Assembly (NCBI GenBank): GCA_963935595.1
Contig: OZ012544.1
Span: forward strand, 30,165,929-30,229,928
Length of the DNA stretch: 64,000 bases
Direction of reading: 5' to 3'
Origin: Schoenobius gigantellus
Lineage: Eukaryota; Arthropoda; Insecta; Lepidoptera; Crambidae
A program made the translations under genes and the position numbers. Positions 55,890-64,000 of this stretch are shown piece after piece; the stretch's first letter is position 1; every line of letters starts with the position of its first letter. Below the pieces are notes generated by a model that saw only the letters and a program-made list of their open reading frames with translations, ran no database searches and was not told where the DNA came from.

Positions 55890-56126
55890 CCCACCAAAAA
55901 CATTCTGTAAAAAACTAGCGATGTGACTTGGCCGTTGACTTGTACCCACTAACGTATAAAGAATGTTCAACGGCCAAGTCACATAACATTAACTAAAGTA
56001 ATAAAGAAATCGCAGTAAGGAACCTTAAGACTTGGCACTACTTTGTCTAGATTTCATTACTTTTTAGAGATAAACAAGCAGCTCCATTGAGACTTGGCTA
56101 GTTTTTTACAGAATGATTTTGGTGGG
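55890..56126. mobile_element. 237-bp MITE
   Basis: The left end cccaccaaaaacattctgta with aaaaactagc and the right end gctagttttttacagaatga with ttttggtggg are near-perfect 30-bp inverted repeats. Inside, tgacttggccgttgacttgt and caacggccaagtcaca also pair, so the element folds back further. No clear target duplication. Confidence 0.8.
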
Positions 56127-56155
56127 CTTTCACTTCTTTTTGTAGAAACGTGAGC

Positions 56156-56440
56156 TTATTGATTTATTTTATTAGATTTTCTTATTTGACACAGTTTTTT
56201 TCTTTTTAGGAGTAGTTTTTTATTATTATCTACAAATCTTTCTTTTCTTTTTTTCCGGTTCTGATTCTTGTCTGAGGGTTCTTCGTCAGATACTTCAGAC
56301 CTTCGATTTTTGACATCAAATGAAGCGGCCCACCAAGTTGAATATTTTTTGTAAAGGCGGTATGTCGATATCTCTAATAGTTTGGTTGGGCTCTTGTGTT
56401 TTCTAATCAGGGTCACCAGGTACTCCAGATCTTCGATTAT
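56156..56440 (-). CDS. Unrecognised basic ORF, possible terminal exon
   Basis: On the minus strand, after aacaactag (a possible acceptor at about 56,441) the frame reads IIEDLEYLVTLIRKHKSPTK, LLEISTYRLYKKYSTWWAAS, FDVKNRRSEVSDEEPSDKNQ, then a very lysine-rich tail ending KSNKINQ and TAA; AATAAA overlaps the end. It has no ATG start, fitting an internal or terminal exon. I know no family for it. It could be a host exon or a transposon relic. Confidence 0.3.
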   Translation of the reverse strand: MIEDLEYLVTLIRKHKSPTKLLEISTYRLYKKYSTWWAASFDVKNRRSEVSDEEPSDKNQNRKKRKERFVDNNKKLLLKRKKLCQIRKSNKINQ

Positions 56441-56539
56441 CCTAGTTGTTATAGTTTTCCCTTTATGTAGCCATTAAACCCTAACTCTGTACCAAATTTC
56501 AGCTCTCTGAGTTAATGGGAAGTACTAGTTCTATTTTGA

Positions 56540-56850
56540 TGATCAATGAGTGAGTGAGTGTGTGAGTGTCATAAATGCGAAACTTTGCTTTCGCTTTCGC
56601 TAACTTCGGAACTAAATGACCTACAGACTTGATATTTTGGATTTATAGAATGTGATTATAGCTTACTGGATGACGAAAATTTGTGCGTTCTGGTCTTATC
56701 CAGAGGTTCTCAAATAGGGGCCTGAAAATGCGGCGAAATGGTTCCAGTAAAGGATGGTACGGCAGTGTTTGCTTCGCGCTCGACTTGGCGGGGGCACTCG
56801 GCCGTGCCCCCAGATAATAGCATACATCAACAGTCTAGCATTTGCTAGCC
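56540..56850. repeat. Lepidopteran-type non-autonomous repeat
   Basis: Starts with a gagt microsatellite (56,548-56,566), then ctttcgctaacttcggaac and tggttccagtaaaggatggt, ending ttggcgggggcactcggccg with tgccccc. I have seen this ending in many lepidopteran repeats. Non-coding. Confidence 0.5.
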
Positions 56851-57281
56851 ACCAAAACGCTTAACCGCCATAACATATGGAATTTTGCAATATAAAATTT
56901 ATAAATTTTATATGGCAAAATTCGTATAATTAGAGGTAGATTCTTCACTGCGAAAACAAACCTCACCTGACAATTAATTAAGTCGACAAAACCTATCTGC
57001 TGAAGGCTTGTTTTGGCCGATTGCATGATATATTCTTTAAATAAAAAATATATAATACTTGGATACCACCTGCGTCGCAAAACGATAATAAACGTAACGA
57101 AAATAATTTTGAGATCAAACTGATGAAGTCAACAGAGGTCTTAGCACGTCAATCGGTAATAGCATTGTTTAGTTAGTGGCTTTAGACGTTAATAGCATTT
57201 AAACCAATATCCACAAATATAGCCATTATTTTAACGCGTTAATACCGCGTATTATAACGCAGGCATTAACACAAACTCTAA

Positions 57282-57875
57282 AGGGCGCTCCACATTCACG
57301 CGAGAATCTCGCGGAGAAAGCGAGAAAAACACGAGAAGCGTGAATGTGCAACCGATTCGCATATTTTTCGCAGGTTTTCGCCTTGTTTTCCGTCTTTTGT
57401 CGGTTTTTTGGCGCTAGACAAAAGAGCTAAGAACGTGAGAACAGACGAGAACTTGTATTGACTCCACACTCGAATATCAAGCGAGTTGCCAAATTGTATC
57501 ACGCACTAAAATAAATATAGAATTGAACTAAGCATTTTAGTTACGGTATTTAGTTACGACCATATTATATTGTAGATTAATAGTAGGTGGTTATCAGTAA
57601 CTTTATCACTTTTTTTTATGTCCAATGACTAATTCTAAAGAGCGTAAAGCACTTTTTGATAACCTTTACTCTAATTAATTTGAATAAAAAAAGTGATAAG
57701 ATAACCACTAGCAATAAGCTTGTCGCAGCAATTACTTCTGCGTACATCGTCATCGAGCGTGAGAACTGTATTGAGAACCTTACGAGAGTGCACTCAAGAA
57801 GTTCTCGCCGAGATTCTCGCTGAGATTCTTGCTGAGATTCTCGCCGAGAATCTCGCGCAAAGTGTGAAGCGCACA
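57282..57875. mobile_element. Harbinger-like MITE, about 590 bp
   Basis: The left end agggcgctccacattcacgc with gagaatctcgcg and the right end cgcgagattctcgg-type sequence (inverted, tgtgcgcttcacactttgcg) form imperfect terminal repeats. TAA lies on both sides (57,279-57,281 and 57,875-57,877). Just inside the right end a 15-bp unit (gagattctcgctgag) is repeated about four times (57,805-57,855), which makes a spurious Arg/Glu/Ser-rich frame on the minus strand. Confidence 0.6.
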
Positions 57876-57879
57876 TAAC

Positions 57880-59224
57880 GCAGGTCCATAGCATTACACT
57901 CAACTACAGATAATATAATATCACAGGAACTCAACCAAGAATACAACAGTGACGTACGTCACGTATACGATGGTAATTTATACTCTCGTGTATGATGCTT
58001 ATGCACAATCTAATATGGTGTGAGCGACCAGACCGCAATGATGATTACGTCGATTACACAAGCCGCCCTATTACTAGTATTTGCATCTATATGACTGTCG
58101 AAATTGTAGTCATTAAAAAACTATGATATAATAAAATCTTAATAAACATATTGTCTTAAAATATCTTAAAAAAGCAGTAACGTTTTTCATTTATATGTGC
58201 AACGAAAAAACTTTCACTGCCAAATCCAACTCAATACCTTTCATTGAGGGAAAATTTTAAAAATTACTGTAAAAAAACTTGTGTATTAATTTAAATTAAT
58301 TTCGAAGATTAGTAGTTCTATCTGGACATCGAAATTATTAGTATAAGACAGTGTAAGTACATCATAATGTAAGCGATATTTATGGGGACGTGGAGTTCCT
58401 AGCTGCAGAGCTGGTGAATATCGATTCCATAGCCACCACCGGCGTCACGATTGTGTCATCATAGCAGCAAACTAAATCACGCGAGTAACAAACGCGGCTT
58501 ATATAAAGAATTTTCTTCCCGACACACTTCCTCCTCGGCACACACTCCCCATTTCTTTGTTGGCACGATGGATCTGGAAAAATCGTTTACGCACTTAATC
58601 GCCATTGTTATACGCCCTTTAATATTGTTGATAGTGGATGGATACAATATTTTCCTTGTCTCGTTGCCTACCTATAAATAATTTGTTTCGTACACTTAAT
58701 ATTGTAGGCAATTACTAGCAATGAATTAATGGCATACTGAATATTGCAATATATTGCACAAAAATTGACTGCATGATATTATGAATCCGGTTGATTAACA
58801 GTTACTTATTAATTAACCAGATACAATCTAAATCAAAATAATTTGATGACAATATAATGCAATCATTATACATAGAGGGATTTTGGTGTTTATTTATTAC
58901 GTGATAAATATAATATGCGATGGAAGTAGGCGCGAGAGGTATTCCGGCAAAATCCTTATTTTGGTAGTAAATCAATGCCTTATACACATTGCTGAAAGAT
59001 CTAGGCATATCGAGCACGTCCGTGAGCTCAATACTAAAGCGCGTAACAAAGGCGGCACTTACGAAATCATATCAAATATGGTTAGGCAGAAAGAGGAGCC
59101 GTGGTGGTGGAGTTGAATGTTGATGCATTGTAAAGTCGCTACTTAAACCTGCATCTGGGTCGTAAGCCCCAGGCACTGCTCTTGGCTCTTTCCTCTGCAA
59201 CGCAATGGACCCGGCACCCGCACG
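57880..59224. other. No gene recognised
   Basis: It includes the 17-mer tttggtagtaaatcaat at 58,960-58,976, shared with the inverted repeat at 44,301-44,366. A possible promoter-like ttatataaag is at 58,499-58,508, without a supported gene after it. Confidence 0.35.
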
Positions 59225-59229
59225 GTGAA

Positions 59230-59435
59230 TCCATGGCATGCGAGGTTATCGTCTTATTGTTTCCTTTATCGGTAAATATTTTAATAATTACTTCACAAAT
59301 TCTTCTCTGACGCGTTCACAGGTTGGCTGGAAGTGATCTCTCTAAGAGATAAGTCCACCCTTGCTCACTATTTTTTTGTGTTTATTGTTTTGTACTGTTT
59401 GTTTTATGCAATAAAGAGTATAGTATAGTAATTAC
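59230..59435 (+). repeat. LINE-type 3' end
   Basis: ttcacaggttggctggaagt, gatctctctaagagataagt and tgcaataaagagtatagtat follow the pattern of a common lepidopteran LINE 3' UTR that ends in an aataaagagta signal. No coding portion is attached. Confidence 0.5.
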
Positions 59436-59804
59436 TGCGATACCTAATGTTAAACTAGAAAATAATGATTAAGACGTATCTGTAACTAAACTTCAAACTT
59501 TCATCGGATCACAAGAATGCTTTTCATTTTTATAGCTTGAATAGTGGTATCTAGACGTGCGTATAATATGGAACATGCCTGACCACCAATTAAAAACTTC
59601 TGTCCCATGGTAAATCGAACCCCCTACATCTGACCTGACAATTACGAAAACCTAAAATGTTGCTTCAAATAAATCTATTTCAATTTTAGCACATAATACC
59701 ATATTTGAATAAGTAATTTCATGTCAATGAACTAAGAAATAATAAGTCGTGCTTTTATTAATACAATCTCTTTTCGGAATTTTACCGATGCAAACACTCA
59801 AGAT

Positions 59805-60002
59805 TTATGTGTTGATCTTACGTATGTTGACGGCGAAGAAAATCTCCCTCCCCTTCTTACTCAAATCATGGAAAACATAATCCCTATAAAGCTGTGGATA
59901 CTTGGTAACGGATTCGCGTCCCTGGGTGACATTGATCAAATATTTGGCGTCAATATATCCAGAAAAAAGAGCCAAGTCAAGAAAAAACACAGAAATCTTC
60001 AT
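59805..60002 (-). CDS. Possible first exon of a secreted protein
   Basis: The minus-strand frame starts at a real ATG (60,002) and reads MKISVFFLDLALFSGYIDAK, then YLINVTQGRESVTKYPQLYR, then DYVFHDLSKKGREIFFAVN. The first 18 residues look like a weak signal peptide (hydrophobic core with one Asp). Near the end ACATAC|gtaaga (about 59,821) is a plausible splice donor in phase 1. It is the most gene-like short frame outside known elements, but I recognise no family and can find no partner exon. Confidence 0.35.
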   Translation of the reverse strand: MKISVFFLDLALFSGYIDAKYLINVTQGRESVTKYPQLYRDYVFHDLSKKGREIFFAVNIRKINT

Positions 60003-60294
60003 ACTAACTCCAAGAGAAATAAATACGACCTATCTGTGGTAGAAACCAATTTCTATTAATTAATCAATTAATTGGATGGCACATTAAAAACGGCTAATGG
60101 GAAATTAAACGGAAGCTTAAAATTTTATAGCGCTCCAATGCGCCGAAATGTTTTTTGTGGTCATTATAGACACGATAATAATGGCGTATTAATAACATAA
60201 TTATGGCTTATTGATTTTGTATACTCTCGAAATGATAATCCTTTTAACACACATATTATTACTGCAGTATTTGACGAGAGAAAAATATGATTAA

Positions 60295-61250
60295 TGCATA
60301 AGATACTTCAACAAAAAAGGTGGAGATTCTCAATTCGATGCGAATGTTTTTTTATATGTATTATGTTACGCGATTATTCCGCCATTTATGGACCGATTTT
60401 GAAAATTATTTTTACATCCGATAGAGTATACTCCTGAAGTGGTCCCATTATCACCCAAGTGAGGATCTAATAATTGGATCCTGTAAAAATCGAGGGAAAC
60501 CCATAAATTTTATAGCTAGAGCCAACGTGCTCCAAGTTTTTAACCGACTTCAAAAAAAAAGGTGGTTCGCAATTCAATGCGTATGTTTTTTTCGTGTATG
60601 TTACGCGATTAGGCCGCCAATTGTGAACCTACTTTCAAGATTATTTTTGTATTTAATAGAGTATACTCCCGGGGTGGTGTCACAAGGTCACCAAAGTCAG
60701 GATCTGATGATAGGATCCCATAAAAAACGAGGGAAACCCTTAAATTTTTTAGGTATGTCCAACGTATTTTGTGTGTATGTAACGCGATTACTCCGCCAAT
60801 TGTGGACCGATTTTCAAAATTCTTATTGTATTCGATAGAGTATACTCCTGGGGTGGTCTCAAGGTCACCATAGTCAGGATCTGATGATGGGATCTTATGA
60901 AATTTGAGGGAAACCCGTATTTACCCTAAGGTTTCTTAAATAAATTCATGGAAAAGATTTCATTCACTAAAAAGATAAAAATAAAAAGTATTTTACAAAA
61001 AATAAAAACCGACTTTAAAAACACTGAAAATTTAAAAATAATATAAGAATAGGTACAGACAACATCACACTTCTACATTGAAGTCGGTGCCAAATTTTAA
61101 GACTTTCTAGGAGATCATCGTTTGGCACCGACTTCAATATAGAAGTGTTATGTTATCTTGTACCTATTTAAATTATTTAAAACTTTTCAGTGTTTTGGAA
61201 GTCGGTTTTTATTTTTTGGAAAATATTTCTAAAACTATTCACGTATTTAT
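60295..61250. repeat. 'accgacttc' dispersed repeat cluster
   Basis: It has three successive units with atgttacgcgatta..ccgcc, gtggaccgattttcaaaatt and gtcaggatctgatgatggg (starting near 60,363, 60,598 and 60,776), plus ttaaccgacttcaaaaaaaa and the flanking inverted aaacgatgatctcct / gtcggtgccaa pieces at 61,080-61,145. Confidence 0.75.
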
Positions 61251-61349
61251 CTGGTAGCGTCATGAAACGAGCTGATGTTGGAAGGATCCTTAACTTTTGG
61301 ACTAGACCTGGCCTTGGGCCTGAATTTGAAAAAAGATTTTCTTCATTAA

Positions 61350-61560
61350 AAAGATAAAAGAAAAATATTTTACAATAAATAAAAACTGATTTCTAAAGAC
61401 TGAAAAGTAAAAAATAATGTAAGAATAATTACAGACATCACACTTCTATAATGAAGTCGGTTCCAAACGATGATCTCCTAGAGTCTTTAATTTTTTTTTA
61501 CTTTTCAGTGTTTTTAAGTCGGCTTTTATTTTTTGTAAAATATATTTTTTCCGAAGCTAT
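61350..61560. repeat. 'accgacttc' dispersed repeat fragment
   Basis: aaaaatattttacaataaat, cacttctataatgaagtcgg and ccaaacgatgatctcctaga. The text 'gagctgacgatggaaggatc' at 61,592 duplicates 'gagctgatgttggaaggatc' at 61,269, so this is a diverged direct duplication of about 320 bp with the end of the preceding block. Confidence 0.6.
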
Positions 61561-61619
61561 TTAGGTATTTACATCTGGTAGTCATGAACCGAGCTGACGA
61601 TGGAAGGATCCTTAACTTT

Positions 61620-62180
61620 TAGGATTTATAGATTAGTTTTTTTAAATACAATAGGCACGTTTTGACGTCCCTTTCTATCTCAAACGAAAACGAAACCCTT
61701 ATTGGAACCATTATTTCGCCGTCTTCTGTTCGAAAATCTTATGTGCAAATAAAATGCCCTTCCCTTTTAGCTAGCCCTCGCCTCGGTATGCACGTTTGGC
61801 TCGTATTTGGCTTTTTAATTTTTAAATTTAATCGTTCCAGATTCATACTCGTACATACATACATACCAGGTAGTCACATCTTTGAGGTCAAGAATAGACT
61901 TAAAAGCAAGCATTATTAAATACAAGTAAAATGAAGTTTCATTTTCAGTGCGAGGAATAAATAAGAATAAAATTAATAAAGATAATATTGGCTCGGCTGT
62001 CGCATCGATAGGAATTCCGATATTATAGTTCCTATCTCCAGCAAAGGCACTGCGTTTGTCTTGCTTCAGTAGGTTGAGTAAATTTCCTGCGAAAATAAAT
62101 TAAGTTATACTTTTTATTACTGCATTACGCGTTTGTTTATTAGATACAGATAGGTATTTGATTAATCTTAACCAATTTTC
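61620..62180. other. No gene recognised
   Basis: Spacer with an open 85-codon frame (61,662-61,919) lacking motifs. Confidence 0.35.
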
Positions 62181-62192
62181 AAGACTTCCAAA

Positions 62193-62292
62193 TTTTACTT
62201 TATCAAACCAAAGAAGAACTCACTGTTATAAATAGGTATTAATACGTACCTATTTATAACAGTGAGTTCTTCTTTGGTTTGATAAAGTAAAA
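62193..62292. repeat. Perfect 46-bp inverted repeat with 8-nt loop
   Basis: The arm 62,193-62,238 (ttttactttatcaaaccaaa to tataaataggta) is exactly complementary to 62,247-62,292 (tacctatttataacagtgag to gataaagtaaaa). The loop is ttaatacg. Pairing extends a few more bases with one unpaired A. Confidence 0.95.
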
Positions 62293-62327
62293 ATTTAGAT
62301 AAATCGAAGAAGGCGCAAAATTAATCC

Positions 62328-62405
62328 CCCGTGGTACTACCAGACACGTGAGTAGTACCACGGGCAAAAAAAACCATAGTACTACCAGTAGTACCAACGG
62401 TAGTA
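62328..62405. repeat. Short hairpin and 'tagtacca' cluster
   Basis: cccgtggtactac (62,328-62,340) and gtagtaccacggg (62,352-62,364) are perfect 13-bp arms around an 11-nt loop. Six further tagtacca/tggtacta words follow up to 62,405. Confidence 0.8.
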
Positions 62406-62446
62406 CCACAGGTGAGCACCGGCTTTGCAGTCTTCCATGACTTATA

Positions 62447-62690
62447 GGTGGGTCGCGTGCGGTAGGGTGGCTCCTGAAGCGCGCTAATCCCCCATAGACG
62501 CCCGCGGGACACCCCGGCCTGCAGCTGCTGTGCTATACCGGGGGTGGTCCAAAGAATCGGGGCATTCCAGACCCTGGAGTACCCTGACTGCCTGAATGGA
62601 CAAGAGGGGCATCGAGGTTGTTAGTTGAGATGCCACCCCCTTAGCAGGAATCCCACACAAGCCTGTCAACTAGCCATCGGCAGGTAAAAT
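62447..62690 (+). mobile_element. R1-related 3' UTR, plus-strand copy
   Basis: Shares gggtggctcctga, gggggtggtccaaagaatc, ccagaccctggag, acatcgaggtt-type, and tagccatcggcaggta with the inverse complement of 62,814-63,120. It lacks the poly-A tail and about 30 terminal bases, stopping at ggcaggta|aaatttt. 5'-truncated, no coding sequence. Confidence 0.7.
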
Positions 62691-62788
62691 TTTTTTAATA
62701 CATATTTTGGCGTTAACGGCGGCGCTTTGATGCATATGTTACGGGTAATAAATGCTCGAAGAATAAGCAAACTTAGATTTACACGGGT

Positions 62789-62805
62789 AAAGTTGGTATT
62801 AACCT
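62789..62805 (+). repeat. Target-site duplication, left
   Basis: AAAGTTGGTATTAACCT, identical to 63,369-63,385. Confidence 0.9.
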
Positions 62806-63368
62806 TTTTTTTTACGACGTGGAATGCTGTTGCGCACCGTACCTGCCGATGGCTAGTCGACAGGCGTGTGTGGGACTCGCCCAGCTGATTGCGGGGCATA
62901 TCCTCTAAACCAACCTCGATGTTCTTCTTGTCCATAGTTGGGTGATCCGGGGTCTGGGTAACCGCAATTCTTCGAACCACCCCGGGACAGCCCAGCCAGC
63001 TACGGGCCGGATCTTCACGCCTGGGGTGGGGTTATTACCCCGAACATGGGGGTAATACCCAGACTGGGGGGCCTATAATCACGCGCATCAGGAGCCACCC
63101 TAGCGCGCAGGCCACACCAAGGGCGGTGATGGGAGGTGGGCTGCGAAAGCCCGCCTTCTACCTCCCAACCGTCTGCGTCGGAGAGGAGCAGCATTTGGGT
63201 CACATTCCCGCTCCCTCTCCGCTTCCTCCTTCTGCGTCATAACATTCTCGCAGAAGGAGGCGACAGCCTCCCATTCCCTCTCACTAGCCAGCATCTTACT
63301 AACAATGACTGGCAGCGAGAGGTCACCGCCGCCCAACGCCACGCGTAGCTCGTTACGTTGGGATCGCC
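62806..63368 (-). mobile_element. 5'-truncated R1-related retrotransposon copy with 17-bp target duplication
   Basis: AAAGTTGGTATTAACCT lies at 62,789-62,805 and at 63,369-63,385. On the minus strand the copy runs from 63,368 to a short poly-A (62,813-62,806 as T's). It keeps the last 90 or so codons of ORF2 and a 3' UTR of about 285 bp. The UTR differs clearly from that of the 47-kb element, so this is a sister family. Confidence 0.9.
63100..63368 (-). pseudogene. ORF2 C-terminus of the R1-related copy
   Basis: The frame enters at the truncation point and reads ALGGGDLSLPVIVSKMLASE, then WEAVASFCENVMTQKEEAER, then NAAPLRRRRLGGRRRAFAAH, ending LVWPAR before the stop. It aligns without gaps to residues 985-1,053 of the full-length ORF2, where most positions agree, including the Arg-rich tail. 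It lacks the endonuclease, reverse transcriptase and zinc motif, so it is inert. Confidence 0.9.
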
Positions 63369-63385
63369 AAAGTTGGTATTAACCT
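63369..63385 (+). repeat. Target-site duplication, right
   Basis: AAAGTTGGTATTAACCT, beside the truncated 5' end of the minus-strand copy. Confidence 0.9.
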
Positions 63386-64000
63386 AGCCTTTTGGGTTAA
63401 GTCCGAATATTAAATCAAATTTATTCAATATGCGGCGTTTACTCATACACACCCAGGTCTAACCAATATTGGTTGATTAACGGTAAAAGTTTTGCGCGGG
63501 ACTCCTGGCAGCATTCCACCGCTCCGTTCGATCAATGTTTTCTTTTCAAAAGTTTAAAATTTGTCCACCTATTCAGCTCTGCCTGCGTAGCTGACTGCAT
63601 GAGCGAAGAATCGATAACCTTTCGGATGAATACAGTTTGCAGCATTGTTTATGTGGTCCAAGGTTCCGCACTATCCCTTTGGGGTCCCTTTCTTCTGCAT
63701 ATCAGTGATATAATTCCTCTTAGAAACATTTATTGTTATGCAGATGGCAGTGACTACACTATTATCCGCATAACAATAAATCATACGGCATAACAAAAGC
63801 ATTAATAAAAAAAGCATACGGGATATTCCGCACACACGGAAGCTGGACGGGCGGACAATGGAGAGAGGAAGAATCTTTTCACTGAACTCAACCAGAGGTG
63901 CAATTTTGTAACTCATTGGCGATCGCCAATCCCATAAATTTGACAGAAGATTAAAGCCGATAATCGAATACGCTTGGTTTTTGTAACGTCGTCCGGGTAT
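63386..64000. other. No gene recognised; short inverted repeat
   Basis: atttattgttatgc (63,729-63,742) and gcataacaataaat (63,768-63,781) are perfect 14-bp arms, with a third gcataacaa at 63,789-63,797. The rest is unassigned. Confidence 0.5.

Noticed and set aside
57616..57903. Arg/Glu/Ser-rich minus-strand frame
   Set aside because: It translates the 15-bp tandem repeat inside a Harbinger-like MITE.
1..64000. CRISPR array, bacterial operon or ribosome-binding sites
   Set aside because: No repeat-spacer structure or bacterial gene organisation; splice signals, poly-A retroposons and insect-type transposons indicate a eukaryotic genome.
1..64000. tRNA or rRNA genes
   Set aside because: I found no segment that could be folded by eye into a convincing cloverleaf and no rRNA similarity; tRNAscan-SE and Infernal would settle this.

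Overview
The window looks like a piece of a lepidopteran (moth or butterfly) nuclear genome. It is AT-rich and non-bacterial, and almost every recognisable segment is transposable-element sequence of kinds I associate with Lepidoptera: R1-clade, RTE, CR1 and jockey-type LINE fragments, mariner, PIF/Harbinger, hAT and Helitron elements, and several very common lepidopteran dispersed repeats. I found no convincing host gene. The best candidates for host or domesticated coding exons are short and uncertain (minus strand near 59.8-60.0 kb, 56.2-56.4 kb and 10.3-10.5 kb).

Layout. 0-13 kb: a 221-bp foldback element, LINE tails, an R1-type 3' end, a decayed Harbinger element (5.2-6.7 kb) with remains of both its MADF protein and its transposase, a 248-bp MITE, and an RTE reverse-transcriptase tail. 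13-18 kb: a stack of nested insertions. A minus-strand CR1-type LINE is split by a 2.5-kb element that contains a common lepidopteran repeat, which is itself interrupted by a Harbinger MITE and by a TTAA-flanked insert. 19-23 kb: Helitron-like repeats, one interrupted by a 1.2-kb inverted-repeat element. 23.6-24.3 kb: a 716-bp non-autonomous retroposon with a perfect target-site duplication and an R1-type 3' end. 24.4-26.5 and 31.4-33.2 kb: two copies of a terminal-inverted-repeat element that carries a 44-codon coding exon ending at a splice donor, with a hAT transposase remnant just before the second copy. 35-44 kb: MITEs, a complete 212-bp Helitron, a possible tyrosine-recombinase-type exon and a dead mariner. 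47.2-53.6 kb: a full-length R1-clade retrotransposon. 54-64 kb: jockey remnant, MITEs, dispersed repeats, a 46-bp perfect hairpin, and two further R1-related 3' ends arranged tail to tail.

The one element that still looks able to code for its own movement is the R1-clade retrotransposon at 47,238-53,623. ORF1 (gag-like, three zinc knuckles) overlaps ORF2 (apurinic-type endonuclease, reverse transcriptase, C-terminal zinc motif) by 8 nt. All the catalytic motifs I can read are present. It has a 20-A tail and a perfect 15-bp target-site duplication inside another repeat. Its relatives in the window (minus 4.9 kb, plus 23.6 kb, plus 62.5 kb, minus 62.8 kb) are truncated or non-autonomous and could only have moved with enzymes supplied in trans, or are simply dead copies.
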